DNA of 64,000 nt. Source: Progne subis subis. Taxonomy: Eukaryota > Chordata > Aves > Passeriformes > Hirundinidae. The stretch lies in contig JAKJHU010000046.1 in NCBI GenBank assembly GCA_022316685.1, positions 2,596,001 through 2,660,000 on the forward strand, written 5' to 3'. The position numbers and the translations under genes were made by a program. This document shows, in pieces, positions 24,101-36,995 of this stretch (position 1 is the first letter of the stretch; every line of letters begins with the position of its first letter). The notes beneath the pieces are model-generated. The model did not search any database and had not been told where the DNA came from. It was given only the letters and a program-made list of their open reading frames with translations.

Positions 24101-27100
24101 CACATCTCAGCCTTCAAAAAAGCATTAATTTCTCTTGTTAGAGCACAGTGACAGGAGGGTGAAGAAGATCTGCTGGTTCTACAGTGGAATCTAAAACTGT
24201 TCTTTAAGCTTTCATCTTTGGACTACATTGTGGCAGATCTGCAAAAATCTGATGTAGGGGTATGGGATAGAACCGAACTACTCAGGGAATGTCCTGGGAA
24301 TTTGTTCTCAGGACAGCTTCCCAAAGGGAAGGATCCCCAAAGGGTGGTAAGGAAATGATATATGTTTGACTGTATCTATATTTTGGCACTATTCAATGCT
24401 TAAGAAATATTTTTTTGGTCTTTTTCTGTTTGAGGCACCATTTGGTGTTTGTTTAGAATCCTCCCCAGTAATAATTGATGTGATGTGATCTATTAATTTG
24501 GAGGAAACTGTTATAAAAGTGGTGTTTGTATATATCAATACTAGATATAATTAGAAATAGTAGTCTTTTTGCCATTCAATACTCCTTTGAAAGTGCAGGA
24601 TCTGTAAGTAGGAAATGGTTATGCTGATAAGGCTGCCCAGTCTCTTCCATAAATATTCTAGAAAGTCCTTTATTCTTCTTCCAGAGAATTTGTCTCTGAA
24701 AGGGCAAATTGCATCTCTGACAAGACACACAGCCTTTGTGTTGAGACTACTGACTGCTGACGTCCATTGTTATAATCTTTATCCTTTAAGTGACCTGGAG
24801 TCAGATTTTCAAGGTATTTATTTGCTTAAGAGCCATTAAACTCTAAATGGGATTTCAGAATTGCCTAAGTAAATTAGAATCCTAATTCACACTGTAGATC
24901 TTATTAGGAGACTTCATGTATCTCCAGGTGCCCAAACACCTTTGTTTAGCTACCGTTGGATACCGGGAACTAGCCTGGAAGCCACCCCCCAAGGCCTTCA
25001 CAAAACAATAGAAAAAGTGCAGCAGTTTTTGGCAGACTTTTGAAATTAGTAATTCAATTCAAATGGCTGAAGAAAAGGTGAAAGGCTTTGAATTTGTTAG
25101 TGATGTTTGTTTTTCGAAGTGCTGTGAGTAACCAGTTTGTGAGCCTGTTTCAGTGCTGGGCTGGAGCAGATGTGAGGCTGAGAGGAGACACATGTAGTCC
25201 GTGCCACTTCCAGCACCAGCAGAGCTTAGTCTGGAGCCATTTCAGACTTCTATCAATATGGATAAAGACTTACAAGAGACATTAGCAACTGTCAGAGAAA
25301 TCCATGGCTTGATATCTCATCAGCTTGAACTTCAATATCTCCTCAAAACACTGCCATTCCTTGGATTAATTTTGTTGAGCATGGAGTTCTTGCAAGTTTG
25401 TTTTTTGGGCACATGTTCAGTAGAGAGTCCTTTAGGAGCTGCTGTTTGTTTCCAATGAAGTTTCTTGCAAAAATTATTCTTTAAACTTACTACTTAGCTT
25501 CATCTTTCTCCTACTGGAGAAATGAGAAAACACACAAAAACTTCAGAAGCTGCAGAATTGGGCCCTGTAAATCCTCAATAGGTCTTAAAAAATTCTGCTG
25601 TGCAGCAGTGTGATTTTTAGACATTTTGATATTTAGATCTTTGGTGACATTTAGATATATGATGATCATCAATTTTATATATCTCAGAGAATTGGCACTA
25701 AGTTCTTAACAGTCAATTGAGAAGGTTCTTGCTCAAGAGAGAAGTTTGTTTTCAAGCATGTGGCTAAATTCAGCTAACTTTTAAATTAATCTGTCCTTGA
25801 CTTTGGTGTTATGTCCACTTATATCAGAATTAAATTTTTTACAGGTTATGTGGGTTGAGAATCTTATGACTTGTTGGGATATCACTTAGGGCTCTGTTCA
25901 AATACCAGTGATAGGTGTGCATCCTAGATATTATATTTACTCTCCTCCATTGGTAGTGTAAGGAGCCAGGTTTTTCTGAATTTTAGGTAGTCTAAAGCGC
26001 TTATTGCCATAAACTAAAATGCACAGTAGTCACAATACCAGAGTTGGGCACATAAAAAGGGGCAGTCTGAGCAATGCCATTTATCTCAAGGCTGCTGAGC
26101 AAGTTTGAGGGAGATTGATCTAACTCTGATTCATGGGTTGTCCATTCAACAAGGTTGTTTAAAGTGAGCAGTGAATTCCAAGTGCAATGGTTTGGGTGGT
26201 CTGTCTGGATCTTGCATCTTCTAACATCACACAGTGGTCATTTTTTCATTCTCTCTTAAGCCTTCCTTGAGGATTAATGCAAAGTGATTTCTCAGAAGCA
26301 CTGTTGAGAGGATTTTTTTCTTTATTTACTTCTGAATGTCAAATATTTGTTTTCTCTGTAACCCTTGGAAATTATTACACTGTCAAATACACCTGGAATT
26401 TACTGGATGTTAAAGAACACTTATCATTAAAAGTTGGTAAAGACAGAGAAGTTAAGAGAAGTCAGAGAAACCTTGATTAATATACAACAATGTCATGGTA
26501 GAGTAGCTCTCAGTAATAAAGGGTGGCTCTGGACTGGACCGCATGGTAGAGATTTTTGTATTTGTTGTGTTCTTAGAGTTGATGGACAAAAATCTTTTAA
26601 TCTGAAGCAGCAGAGGTTCATATTTTTAAGTTAAAGAGGTTTGTCTGGGAATGATATTCCTAGCATATTATTTTCTTAGGACAAAGGAGGATAATCAGTA
26701 GCAAAACACAATGAAGTGTTGTTTGTTAGGCACATTGGTGATGAGAGAAACACACTGTCTCATAAAATTTAAGCCCCAAATTCCAAAGAGCTATTTTGTC
26801 TCAAAATCTAAGTTTGAAATGTCAAGACAAATTCCCTTGTTTATTTTACTGGGAATTTCACAGGTGCTGAAAGGCATGAGATTCTTAATAACAGTTGGGT
26901 TCCCAAATACATTGGACGTCTCTGAATATCCTGAGTAGAAAAAGTCAATAACACTCTTCTAAGAATGTACCACATGGAGAGGACAAAACAGCTGTTTTTG
27001 AGCAGTGGTTAGCAAAGGCTGTAAATACAACTGGGAAAATGTTACTGTATTCATAGTTGTAATGGCATGATGCTGTCACTTGAAAATACTGAAGATTTGT

Positions 27101-27384
27101 ATTAAGTTATTAAATGGAAAGTCTATTAATATCCCCTTTAAAATTTTTCATTCCAGGTTCTTGAATATGTCTGCTTCCTTTTTTGCTACAGTAGGCAGTT
27201 TTGTTTTCTGCTCACTTGGATACCAAGTACAGTTAGTGAATGAATATTTAATTTCCGTTTATGCAGAGACTCTTGTTATGTAGGAAAATATATTGTACAA
27301 GAAAAATTTCAGATCCATTCTCACATTAAAAATGAAGGTCTGAATATTTATTGTAAGCCTGCTTCTGGAAATTTTGCAGTTTAT

Positions 27385-27410
27385 TCTAACCATTCTTTGA
27401 AATGGTTAGA
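27385..27410. repeat. Perfect 10-bp inverted repeat with 6-nt loop
   Basis: Arms TCTAACCATT (27385-27394) and AATGGTTAGA (27401-27410) are exact reverse complements around a CTTTGA loop. No known function. Confidence 0.88.
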
Positions 27411-29302
27411 TGTGGAAGCTCCATGTGTACTGAGTTTTTATTGTGACTGTTATAAGGCAAAATGGTGGTTGATTATTGAGCATGCTAAATGAGGAAGAAA
27501 CAAATATAATGGAAAGGGTTGTGATGACTGATTCCTAGGCTTTAAGTCTTTAAGACAGTATTTTTAGGGGCTACAATAGATTCCAGCTTTTATTACTGCC
27601 TAGAATCATGTGGCAGCAGGAGATGAACCAAATATTAAAGGCTTAGAAATTAATATGAGCAGAAATTAAGATTGTGTAGTATCTGACTGTTAAGAACAGG
27701 TGGATGAAGAGTAAACAAACCATTAGAAATATGGAAGTGTATCTTTAATGTCTAAGCCCTCAGTTGAATGTGTCCTTCAAGATGGTTCCTATTTTGTATG
27801 AACAAAAGGTGCTGTGGTGTAACTGGTCCAGTTCACAGTGTATGAGGCATCAGGTTGCTTATTGGTAGGGATCTTGAATTAGTCCAAAGTCCTCACAAAT
27901 AAGATATTTGATGCTCAAACAAAGAAAGTATTTTGGTAAAAGACATTGCAGCTTGAGAACAGAATAACTCCTGTGTGTGTCTGCTAGGTTAGGTGATACG
28001 TGCAGTGTTGCAATCTCTCCATTTGATAGCAGTCTTTGAGTGTTCTAAATATTATGTTTATTTGTTTGACAGGCATTATACTTTCCTACTAAGAGCTCAA
28101 ATGATTCACTGGCAGGAGCAATTCTTCTATAATCATCTACTTTGAACTTTTTTTTTTTTTCATTAAACATGAACTAAAATGATTTGCTGGAGAATCAGAA
28201 TGAAAAGCCTTTTAGATTTAAAACACTTAAACTGAAATAGCTTTTCACATAAGATCCTTTGCAATGTCTTTCTCTTTTCAGCACTTTTTGTCACACTGTT
28301 CCCAGAGATGAACTCACTAATGAGACGGGGATTGTAAGATAACAGTCTAAAACCTGATCAGATACCTCAGTGTGAGCTGTGGGAAATGTGTGTATCATGG
28401 AAAAAACAGCTTCTAAAAAGAACACCACCACCAATAAAAAAGCCCTGTTGTTGTGAAGATCTGTGGATATTGTTCTTTATGTAGTGCCAAGAACAAGATC
28501 CAGACTCAGGAAGTGGTATTTAACTTTATTTGTTATCTTAAAGTCCATGATATCTTCTCTGTAGAGACAAAGTCAAAGGAAAAGAGGCTAATTTTCTCAG
28601 TAGCTTACAGACTTCCTCAAGACCTTTTTCCGCAGGTCATTTACCTTAACTGCTCTATGACTACTAAAAGTGAAATGATAAAGTGTCTTTTACTGCAGCC
28701 TGGGTGTCTGCAAAGGGTGGTGAGGATGAAAGGATATTGTATCTACTATTTCCATATAGCTGCATTTGATGGATGTGGCGCCTCATAGTTAGGAAGAAAG
28801 GAGACAATTATTTTATTACACTATTTGTATTAAAGTAGTGCTGGTAGGACACAGGACCACAGCCTCCATTTTTCAGGCTCAAAACAAAAGTAAATTTTTA
28901 GTTCTTGTCCCAAAAAGCTTACATTTCAAACAAATGTTGTAGTGTAGAAACATTTTATCAGTGGTTAAATAAAAGTATCTTTTTAAATCTGCCTCATTGA
29001 ATGATCATGCAATGAAGCGTAAGCTTGAGAAGTGGAAAGCAATTTTCACTGAGCCTAAAACAGGGCTGTGTAATTCTTCCTTATGACACTACCGAGTGGT
29101 TTCTTGTACTCTCAATCCGTAGCAATGGCTGCTACTGAATGTCAGTTTTTCAGACCACTTCCAATTAATTTATTCTCACTTTATTTGACATCTGTATTCT
29201 GGATCTAAAGATTCTGTGCATGTGAACCATCCATGGCAGAGGTGTTCTTAAAGTAGTATGTTGTATCAGTTCAGCAGTATGCTGGATGTGTCATGGGTTT
29301 GG

Positions 29303-29375
29303 GAAAAACAAAACAAAAACCAAAAAACAAACAAAACCAAAACCCCCCCAAAAAACAAAACAAAAAAACCCCTGA
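29303..29375. repeat. A/C-rich low-complexity tract
   Basis: CAAA, CAAAA and CCAAAA units with a C7 block at 29343-29349. The complementary strand is T/G-rich with G7, giving some potential for G-quadruplex or i-motif structure. Confidence 0.92.
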
Positions 29376-30595
29376 ACCCCAAGCCCCCTGAAACAACTTG
29401 ATTTGGAAGTCTTTCCTCATCTTGTTATGGTGGTTCAATTTGCAGTATACATGAATATACATGTTACAGTGTGTGCAGAGCCACGGAACAGATAAAATTA
29501 TGAGCTGAAATATGGTTGTTCTTCTAGAATCAATCTTGCACTCATTATCTATATATTTTAGTGACTTGTGCAAGTTATTCAGAAAGCTTCCTTCCAAGGT
29601 AGCTGAACTCTGCTCTTCACCTCAGGGTCCCCCAACTTACCTTTGTGACAAGCATGGCCTCTGGCATTGCACTTTCCACTGTCTTGCCAGTAGTCTCTGT
29701 TTATTTTATGGTCTCTTCAGCTGTAATTGATCATATTGTAGAATGGAATCACCTTTTTTACATTTGAAGGCTGGCTCCAGGTGCCCATGTGGGTGTGATA
29801 ATAAGGGTTTGGGAGGTGGTATGAACTGTAACTAAATTAGAAGCTCTGTTCTTGTGTTTCTTCATCTATAAAAATAGGGAATTTGTTATATGCTTTGGTT
29901 CAGTCATAAAATGGAGCATGTGGGCACAGTAGGAAAAGCTTTTATTTTCTTCTGAACCAAAAAACTGTAAGCTTAATCTCTTTTTTTATTGTTGTATTTC
30001 TTATTTAGCTTTAACATAGCATGGCAAAACCAGGAAACATGCATTATAGTACTGTAGACCTAATCTACAGTAGTATTTCCCTTTACTAAGGTGCTCTAGT
30101 GCTCACAGTGATGATAGATAGCTATTGGTATTTTAATTGGTGTCCAGTACCCTCTCACTGTCATCGTGCCTGGATTTTTGGTAGTCTCATCTGGTGGCTA
30201 GGGGCACTAGGGTTAATAGGAACATAGGCATAGATGGTTTGGGTCACATCCCTCCATTCTTTAGTTTGTTAAAATTTCCGATGGCCTCCAGGATGTGATA
30301 GAAGGGATATAGCAGTGAAAGGTATCTTTCACTATCACGGACTAATTACAGCTGTCCTAACTTCCTGAGGGAATATGTAATGATACCCAGTAGCTGCAGA
30401 AGATTGAAACCAGGCAGGAGTTATTAGGCTGTAGAGGAGAAAATGTACTTCTTTCTGCTCCTCTGTTCTTTAGCAACTTCTTCTATCTTAATGAACTGTA
30501 ATCTGGATGAAAAACAAAGCTTGGGGGAAAAACAATAAAAACACTCTCCATTCTCTTGAGCCTGTACACTTAGCCCCTGAAGGAGACTAGCAGTG

Positions 30596-30661
30596 TTTTT
30601 TTGTTGTTTGTTTTTTTTTGTTGCTGTTGGTTGTTTGGTGTTTTTTTTTTTTTTTTTTTTT
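30596..30661. repeat. T/G-rich tract ending in T21
   Basis: T runs separated by single G or GG, then twenty-one T at 30641-30661. The following bases run TCTCACTGTAGTAG, so the tract could act as a pyrimidine tract, but no exon is seen behind it. Confidence 0.92.
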
Positions 30662-33399
30662 CTCACTGTAGTAGTGTGACTACATTGAAGCCCTCCTTTT
30701 TCAAATTTGGAGGTTTTTTCCTCCTTTTCTCCCTTAATTTTTGTTTTATTTCTCACTTGGATCACTGAGTCTGATGCTATTTTGCCTGCATCTCTAAAAT
30801 GAAAACAGGCTTTGTGCTCATGAACTTCTAATCAGAAGTGATGACAAGTCCTTCATTGGGACACCATTGCCCTTGTCCTCATGAAATATTTTATCCTTTC
30901 TGATATCAGTGAACATGCAACTGTAATAGAGGCCAATTTCTGCCACTGGATATGTGTAGAGGTTGATGCCTGTTATGTTTGCGCAGGAGCACCTCACAGT
31001 GACATCTGTAGTTGTGCTGAATGTGGTTTCCTCCATTTCATGGGAATAAAATAATGCTTGTGCATTATTAAAAGGGAAGTTATGCTGGGGAGAGACTGTA
31101 AAATGCAGTATATAATAATATTTATGTAATTAATGCCCTGGGATTTGAATGAAAAATATTGCTATTTTGCAACCATAATTTTCAGTTTCTGGCAGCCTCA
31201 GAGTAACAAGGAAACTTTAATATCCCTAAGATGTTGTCTCTGATAGGAAAGGTTGACAATTTTGGCTGTCTTGAAATGATGCTTAGCTGGGATCTAATTA
31301 TGATATTAGCATAGAATCACATTCTAGTGTAATGTCATCAATGTGTCCTTCCAAGGGTGATGTATGGCAAGAAACTTACTTTATTTCACCCCCTTTTTTA
31401 TTTGAGAGAAGATGAAGGATATTCAGAAAAGTAGCCAGAAGAGAAACAAACTATGTGTGTTCCTCTGACTTCCTCCTATGCTCTCTCCTATGACCCTGTC
31501 CAGGTCAGATAGCAGGTCAGGTACCTGGCAGTCTGAATGGGCTAAGACTTAAGCTTTCATTGTACTTCTCAGAATGGACTATCAGATTTTTTAGAGCTGT
31601 AAGTGACTACACTGCTGTCCATAGCTGAACTAGCAAAGTAATCAGAGAAGGGACATGTACCTACAACTCCCTCTTCTTTGACCTTCACAAATGTGTTATC
31701 CAAGTACATTGTACTGATGGAGATGCAGACCCTTCTGAAAACTCTAGCCCTTTGTGGGGGACATAATTTATCCTTTCCATAACAGGGTTGAACTGATCAT
31801 GGTACCCTTGACCTGGCTGAGTTTACACTATTTTGAAACAACTGAATACACTTCAGTCCATCCATTCTCCAAATCCAACATGACCAAAAGTCTATGTTTC
31901 CGTGGTGCTCAAAGACAAGCAAAACAATCTTCATTCTGTAGCATGTCCTTGGTGCAGGACTCCCAGTCCCTCTCCAGCAGCCTGAAGGTGGTGTGTGTTC
32001 CTCTGTGCTGTTCTCTTGATAGCTGGGTTCATGCATGGGGAAACGAACATGAGCTGTAATGGTCTCTGTGACAGTAGATAAGTTTGCAGTTATCTCCCAA
32101 GAGAGCCCTGTCCTTTGGCTTCCTCACAGAAAAGAGTGTGGGAAGGTGAGGGGAAGAGCTAGTTGTTGGTGACCTAGGTGGGTAGTCAGGGCTCTCCAGA
32201 AATGGGCTGTGTGTACTACAGGCTGATAGAGCCAGAGCAGCCAGCTTAGGAGAGCTGCTGCCAGGTAGGATGTAAGTTGTGGAGGTTTGTTTCAGTGGAG
32301 AATGGTATGAAATCCTAAGCAGACTAGTCTAGAGGATCTTTACAGTTCTTAAGCTATGCCTTGTACAGAGTGATTACTTTTCAAATGTTCTCTGTGGTCC
32401 AGCTCAGGATATTTTTCCCTCAGACCATATTTTCAGGGGGTTGCATTCCATACTGTGATAATAGACAGCCTCAGTCCTTTTGGTCCCAAGAGATTTTCTG
32501 GGAGAGTTTCTCAAGTGAATGATTTACTGTCTCCTGCCCTGTTCCTTCTCCAACAGAGCAGAAACTTAATGACCTCAAAGCTAATGCACTCCAGTGTCTC
32601 TGGATGGAGACAGCAACATTTTTGCCAATGTAGTTTTGGAGCATTATTCCCCCTTTCATTTCTAACATTCTTTTGGGATGCTTCTAACAGAAATCATGAC
32701 CTTAGAAACACCTGCTGGAAACTAGTCACTCCAGACACAATGGAGAGATGAATTTTGCTCTTCATGCCATAGCACCCTCCCTCTGTGAAGCTGGAGCAGT
32801 TTCCTATGTGTGAATAAATGGAGAGCAGGTTATCCTCTGACTTTATGAACCTATATCTGTCTTGTCTTAGTCAGACCACTGAAGTTTTTATTTATTAAAT
32901 TGTCTCAAAATCGGTGGCTACTGTTATATGTCAAAAGATTTAGGAACAAATTTCACATTTCACTTCATATCTGAAACTTTCAAAATTTCTCTTATGGGGA
33001 AAAAATATTGACTTTACTGTACTGTAATATTACATTACTGTATTACTGTAGTTCTTTCTTCACAAATCCCTTGCTTATATGAATATAAAATTTCTCAGTT
33101 GAATATCCTAGTTGAATACAAGGGCTACATTATTCTGGCATATAATTCATAGGATTTGTTTGAGTGACAAATAATTGACTCTGTAGTGAGGTGGACAAAA
33201 GAATGTGTCAATTTCCATTGCATGGGGTAAAGAGTCAAATCTGCAAATGCAAAATCTAGATCATGTGGGCTCTACTCCTGTGGTACATCTGTATTGAAAA
33301 TTGTTTTACCTGAAACAATTTAAGGAATTATAGAAATTATAACACTTAAGGTATTAATGATATTGCATCTAATTCTTAATAAGTCTTAAAAATTAAGTT

Positions 33400-34606
33400 G
33401 ATGTACCTGGTGGATAGGTGACCCACCAGGTGGATGAGGGGAAGGCTGTGCATGTTGCCTACCTGGACTTCAGCAGAGCTTTTGACACCATCTCCTGGAA
33501 AAGCTGGCAGCGCAGGGCTTGGACAGGTGCACCCTTTTCTGGGTGAAGAACTGGCTGGATGGCCGGGCACAGAGAGTGGTGGTGTGTGGTGAACGGTGAG
33601 TGTTGCTGCCTGCAGTTGGTGCCAGTCACTAAGGATGCTCCTCAGGGATCAGTGTTGGGCACAGTCCTGTTTAACATCTTCACTGATGAGCTGCATGAGG
33701 GGATTGGGCCCACCATTAGCAAATTTGCAGATGACACAATTTTCAGGGAGAGTGTTGATCTGCTGAAGATAGGAGGACTCTGCAGGGGACCTGGACAGGC
33801 TGGATAGATGGACCTAGTTCAATGATACAAGGTTTAACAAGACCAAGTGCCAGGTTTTGTACTTGGGCCACAGCAACCCCATGCAGCACTACAGGCTGGG
33901 GACAGAGTGGCTGAACAGCAGCCAAGCAGAAAGAGACCTGGGGGTTCTGGTCAACAGTCGCCTGAACATGAGCCAGCAGTGTGCCCGTGTGGCCAAGAGT
34001 GCCATCCTGACCTGTATCAGGAATAGTGTGGCCAGAAGGACCAGGAAGTGAGTCTTCCCCTGTACTTGGCACTGGTGAGGCCACACCTTGAGCGCTGTGT
34101 CCAGTTCTGGGCCTCTCAGTTTAGGAAGGATTTTGTGATACTGGAGTGAGTCCACAGAAGGGCAACAAGGCTGAAGGGTGAAGGGTCTGGAACACAAATC
34201 CTGTGAGGAGTGGGTGAGGGAGCTGGGATGGTTTAGCCTGGAGAAAAGGGGGCTCGGGGGAGACCTCATCGCTCTATAAATTCCTGAGAGGAGGCTGTAG
34301 CCAGGTGGGGGTTAATCTCTTCTCCTCGGTAACCAGTGATAGGACAAGAGGACACAGCCTTAAGCTGTGCCAGGGCAGGGTTAGGCTAGACATTAAGAAG
34401 AATTTCTTCGCAGAAAGAGTGATTGGGCATTGGAATGGGCTACCCAGGTGGTGGAGTCACCATCCTCAGAGGTCTTTAAGAAGACTGATGTGGCACTCGG
34501 TGCTATGGTCTAGTTGGCAAGATGGTGTTAGGTCATAGGTTAGACTTGATGATCTCAAAGGTCTTTTCCAACCTAGCTGATTCTGTGATTTTGTGTAATT
34601 ACACTA
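33400..34606 (+). mobile_element. CR1 LINE copy, 5'-truncated, with decayed ORF2 reverse-transcriptase remnant
   Basis: The copy starts inside ORF2 and runs to the CR1 3' end. Reverse-transcriptase words are visible in order: a YLDFS-type motif with AFDT at about 33459-33493, QGSVLG with FNIF at about 33640-33680, and the FADDT catalytic box at about 33721-33735. [13 protein letters not shown] segment near 33842-33870 follows. These pieces lie in more than one frame, with at least two frame changes around 33500-33620 and in-frame stops, so no enzyme is encoded. The 3' part (34080-34590) is the standard CR1 3' region, ending GATGATCTCAAAGGTC, CTTTTCCAACCTAG and the ATTCTGTGATTTTGTG tail. CR1 is a non-LTR retrotransposon, the dominant one in birds. 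It is inserted in the same orientation as the proposed host gene. Subfamily was not assigned. Confidence 0.93.
33406..33430. repeat. 8-bp inverted repeat at the CR1 5' boundary
   Basis: CCTGGTGG (33406-33413) and CCACCAGG (33423-33430) are exact reverse complements at the point where AT-rich intron gives way to CR1 sequence. Short inversions and template slips are common at truncated LINE 5' ends. Confidence 0.6.
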
Positions 34607-35630
34607 GTGTAAGTTTAGAGCAATACTATTTAGGCTGAAGGTGCTGGATGCACTATAATGAAGACTAGAAGTTTGTGTGGGATCTGTAGCTAAGAGATGT
34701 ATTTGAAGGTTGAAATTCTTGTGTTAGCAAGTAAAAACACAAAGAGGAGAAATAAAACTATGTGTTAGTATTGTTATTATGGTGTTACACTGTAAACTGG
34801 TGTAAAGCCATTGACTGAAAAAGGTACTCTAACTGTATTTGTTGAGATTTCAGTCTTTTGAGCCTATACGTACTCCAATTATTGCTGTTGATATCATAAT
34901 GTTATCTTAATTACTTTTTAAGACATTCTCTTAGTTTTCCAGATGGTATCCTGGATATGATGGGAACTTCCCCAATGAATTTTGCCTTCCATAGGCTGAT
35001 AAGAATCTGTTTATTAACGGTTTTAAATCCTCTCTTTTTATATTCATGTTCTGCTTTGGCCTTGTTTATTCATGACTGAATGCCTCTGATTATTTTAGCT
35101 GTTGTATGTTCAGTATTTGATGCTTCACATAGTAGAAGTGGAATAAATTGTGCTGTAAGACAGTGTGTACTTAAGACAATGACCACTTAGGTGTCTCATT
35201 TCCTTAGCAATATTTTAAAGATTAATCATAGAGAGCAGTGTAAGCCAAGAAAAATACAGTTGAAATATTCTTTTCTTCATGGTGTTTTGCTTGGCCTCAA
35301 TATTTTGATAAATTGGTGCAGAATACACAACAATCAGAATGACTTGTTCATGTGACTGAAATTTGGATCAGCAGCAATAGAGCAATTCCTAAATATGCAA
35401 GGCTAAATTTGTTGAGCCTGTTTCTTGGCCTCTGATGAGATTGCAGTAAACACACGTTCAATACCAATGGCAGAATTGCCCATGCTTCCCTTGGGATTGG
35501 AGGGGTGGCCACTCATTTGATAAACCCCAGGCAGAGGCAAAGGTATAGACTTCCAAGCAGCTGAAGCAATGGCCTCTGTGTCAGGGAGATTACCAAGTTG
35601 CTGGCCTCCTTCTGAAATAATATATTGGTA

Positions 35631-35677
35631 TGTTTTGTTTTGGTGTGTTTTTTGGGGTGTTTTTTTTTTTTTTTTTT
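35631..35677. repeat. G/T-rich tract with T18
   Basis: TTTTG units, a TTTTTTGGGG block and then eighteen T (35660-35677). Low-complexity DNA of the same type as the other G/T tracts. Confidence 0.92.
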
Positions 35678-36799
35678 CTGACAGGCAATGAATCAGTCTT
35701 AACTGAGTAGCTGTGAATGAATAAGTCATGGGATCAACTGAACTTGAAGATGAGCTTTTAGACTGTTGTTTGTAGTTTGTTTGAATACTTAGTAATACAG
35801 CAGGGAAGGACTTGGGGGAATTTTGATCTTACCTGGTGTGGATTTGACTGGGTTTTGGGGAGAGACAGCATGTCACAAGCATGCTGGCTGCTTGCAATCT
35901 GAACACTATGCATTTAAACTCTGGATAGGAGAGATGCCTGTGAGAGAGGACTCTGAAGCTCACTGAGGTTAGATTGCCTGTGTGCAAATGAAGACAAATC
36001 CTTAGCAAGGTTACCTAGTCGCTGCACAGACCTTTGCCAGGCCAAGTTTCTCAACAGTTATGCCTCAGCTGAGTAAATACACCCTTTGAACAAAGACCAG
36101 AATTGACAACTGAAATAATGTTTGTCATGCTTTCGGGCTCAAGCATAAACCAAAACCCTAAAACATGCATCTAAGATGTCACTAGTCAGTCCTGTTTCCT
36201 AAATGAATGGTGTTTGTGTTCTGTGCTGTTGTAGCTCTTCAGGTATCCTCCATATCTCCTTTGTTCCATGTACTATTTTTTTGTTACCTTCTTGGACCAT
36301 TTTGCTTATTGCTTGGTCTTTTATACATCAGGATGAAGAGAATATTCAATTCTGCCACTCTGATGTAGTGTCATTTCCATCTTTAATTACACAAACTCTT
36401 TGCATAAGATTGTGCAATTATTTGTGTTGTGGTAGTCTTAGACTTGTGTAAAGGTCTGCATGGATTTTCACAAATGCAAAAGTGTGTATTGCCAGTAAGA
36501 AAGACCTTAGACCTACTTTGGCCTATCTTGCTTTTCATGTAGAATGAATATGAAATTCTTATATATGGTACAGTTCCATTGGTTTTGAAAGCAGATTATA
36601 GTGCATCTGAGAGTCAGAGGAGGCATAAGGCCTGTCTGCTTCACTCAGTTATTCAACATTGCAGCTGGAGATGCGGAGGCCATATGCAGTGGGCTGTCCC
36701 TGCATGGCACAAAAGATTTCATTTGGCTGGGGCTGCCTCAAGCTGTCACAGGTGTTCTTCTTTCATTTACAATAGCTCCATTAAAATATAAATGACTGC

Positions 36800-36995
36800 A
36801 TTTATTACATCAGCTCTTTTTCCTTCTTTGGAATACCCCAGCTAAAGTTACATTACACATAACAAATGTTCTCGCTCCCTTGAGAATTGGTTTAATTACT
36901 GATGTAGGTGGGTAAAAGATCTATTGCATCTGAGATGTTAATTTTATCATGCTTTAATTAAGAGGTCAAGTGTGAAAGGCTGCAGAATACCTCCC
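36800..36995. promoter_or_regulatory. Possible conserved non-coding element
   Basis: Repeat-free stretch with TTTAATTAAGAGGTCAAGTG at 36954-36973, holding a homeodomain core, an AGGTCA nuclear-receptor half-site and an NKX-like TCAAGTG. Judged by eye only. Confidence 0.22.

Noticed and set aside
31310..31360. CATAGAATCACATTC as a CR1 tail
   Set aside because: A single ten-base match without the adjoining CR1 words; chance is enough to explain it.
33559..34538. Open frames on both strands at 33.5-34.5 kb as host genes
   Set aside because: They are pieces of the decayed CR1 ORF2 and 3' region, not host proteins.
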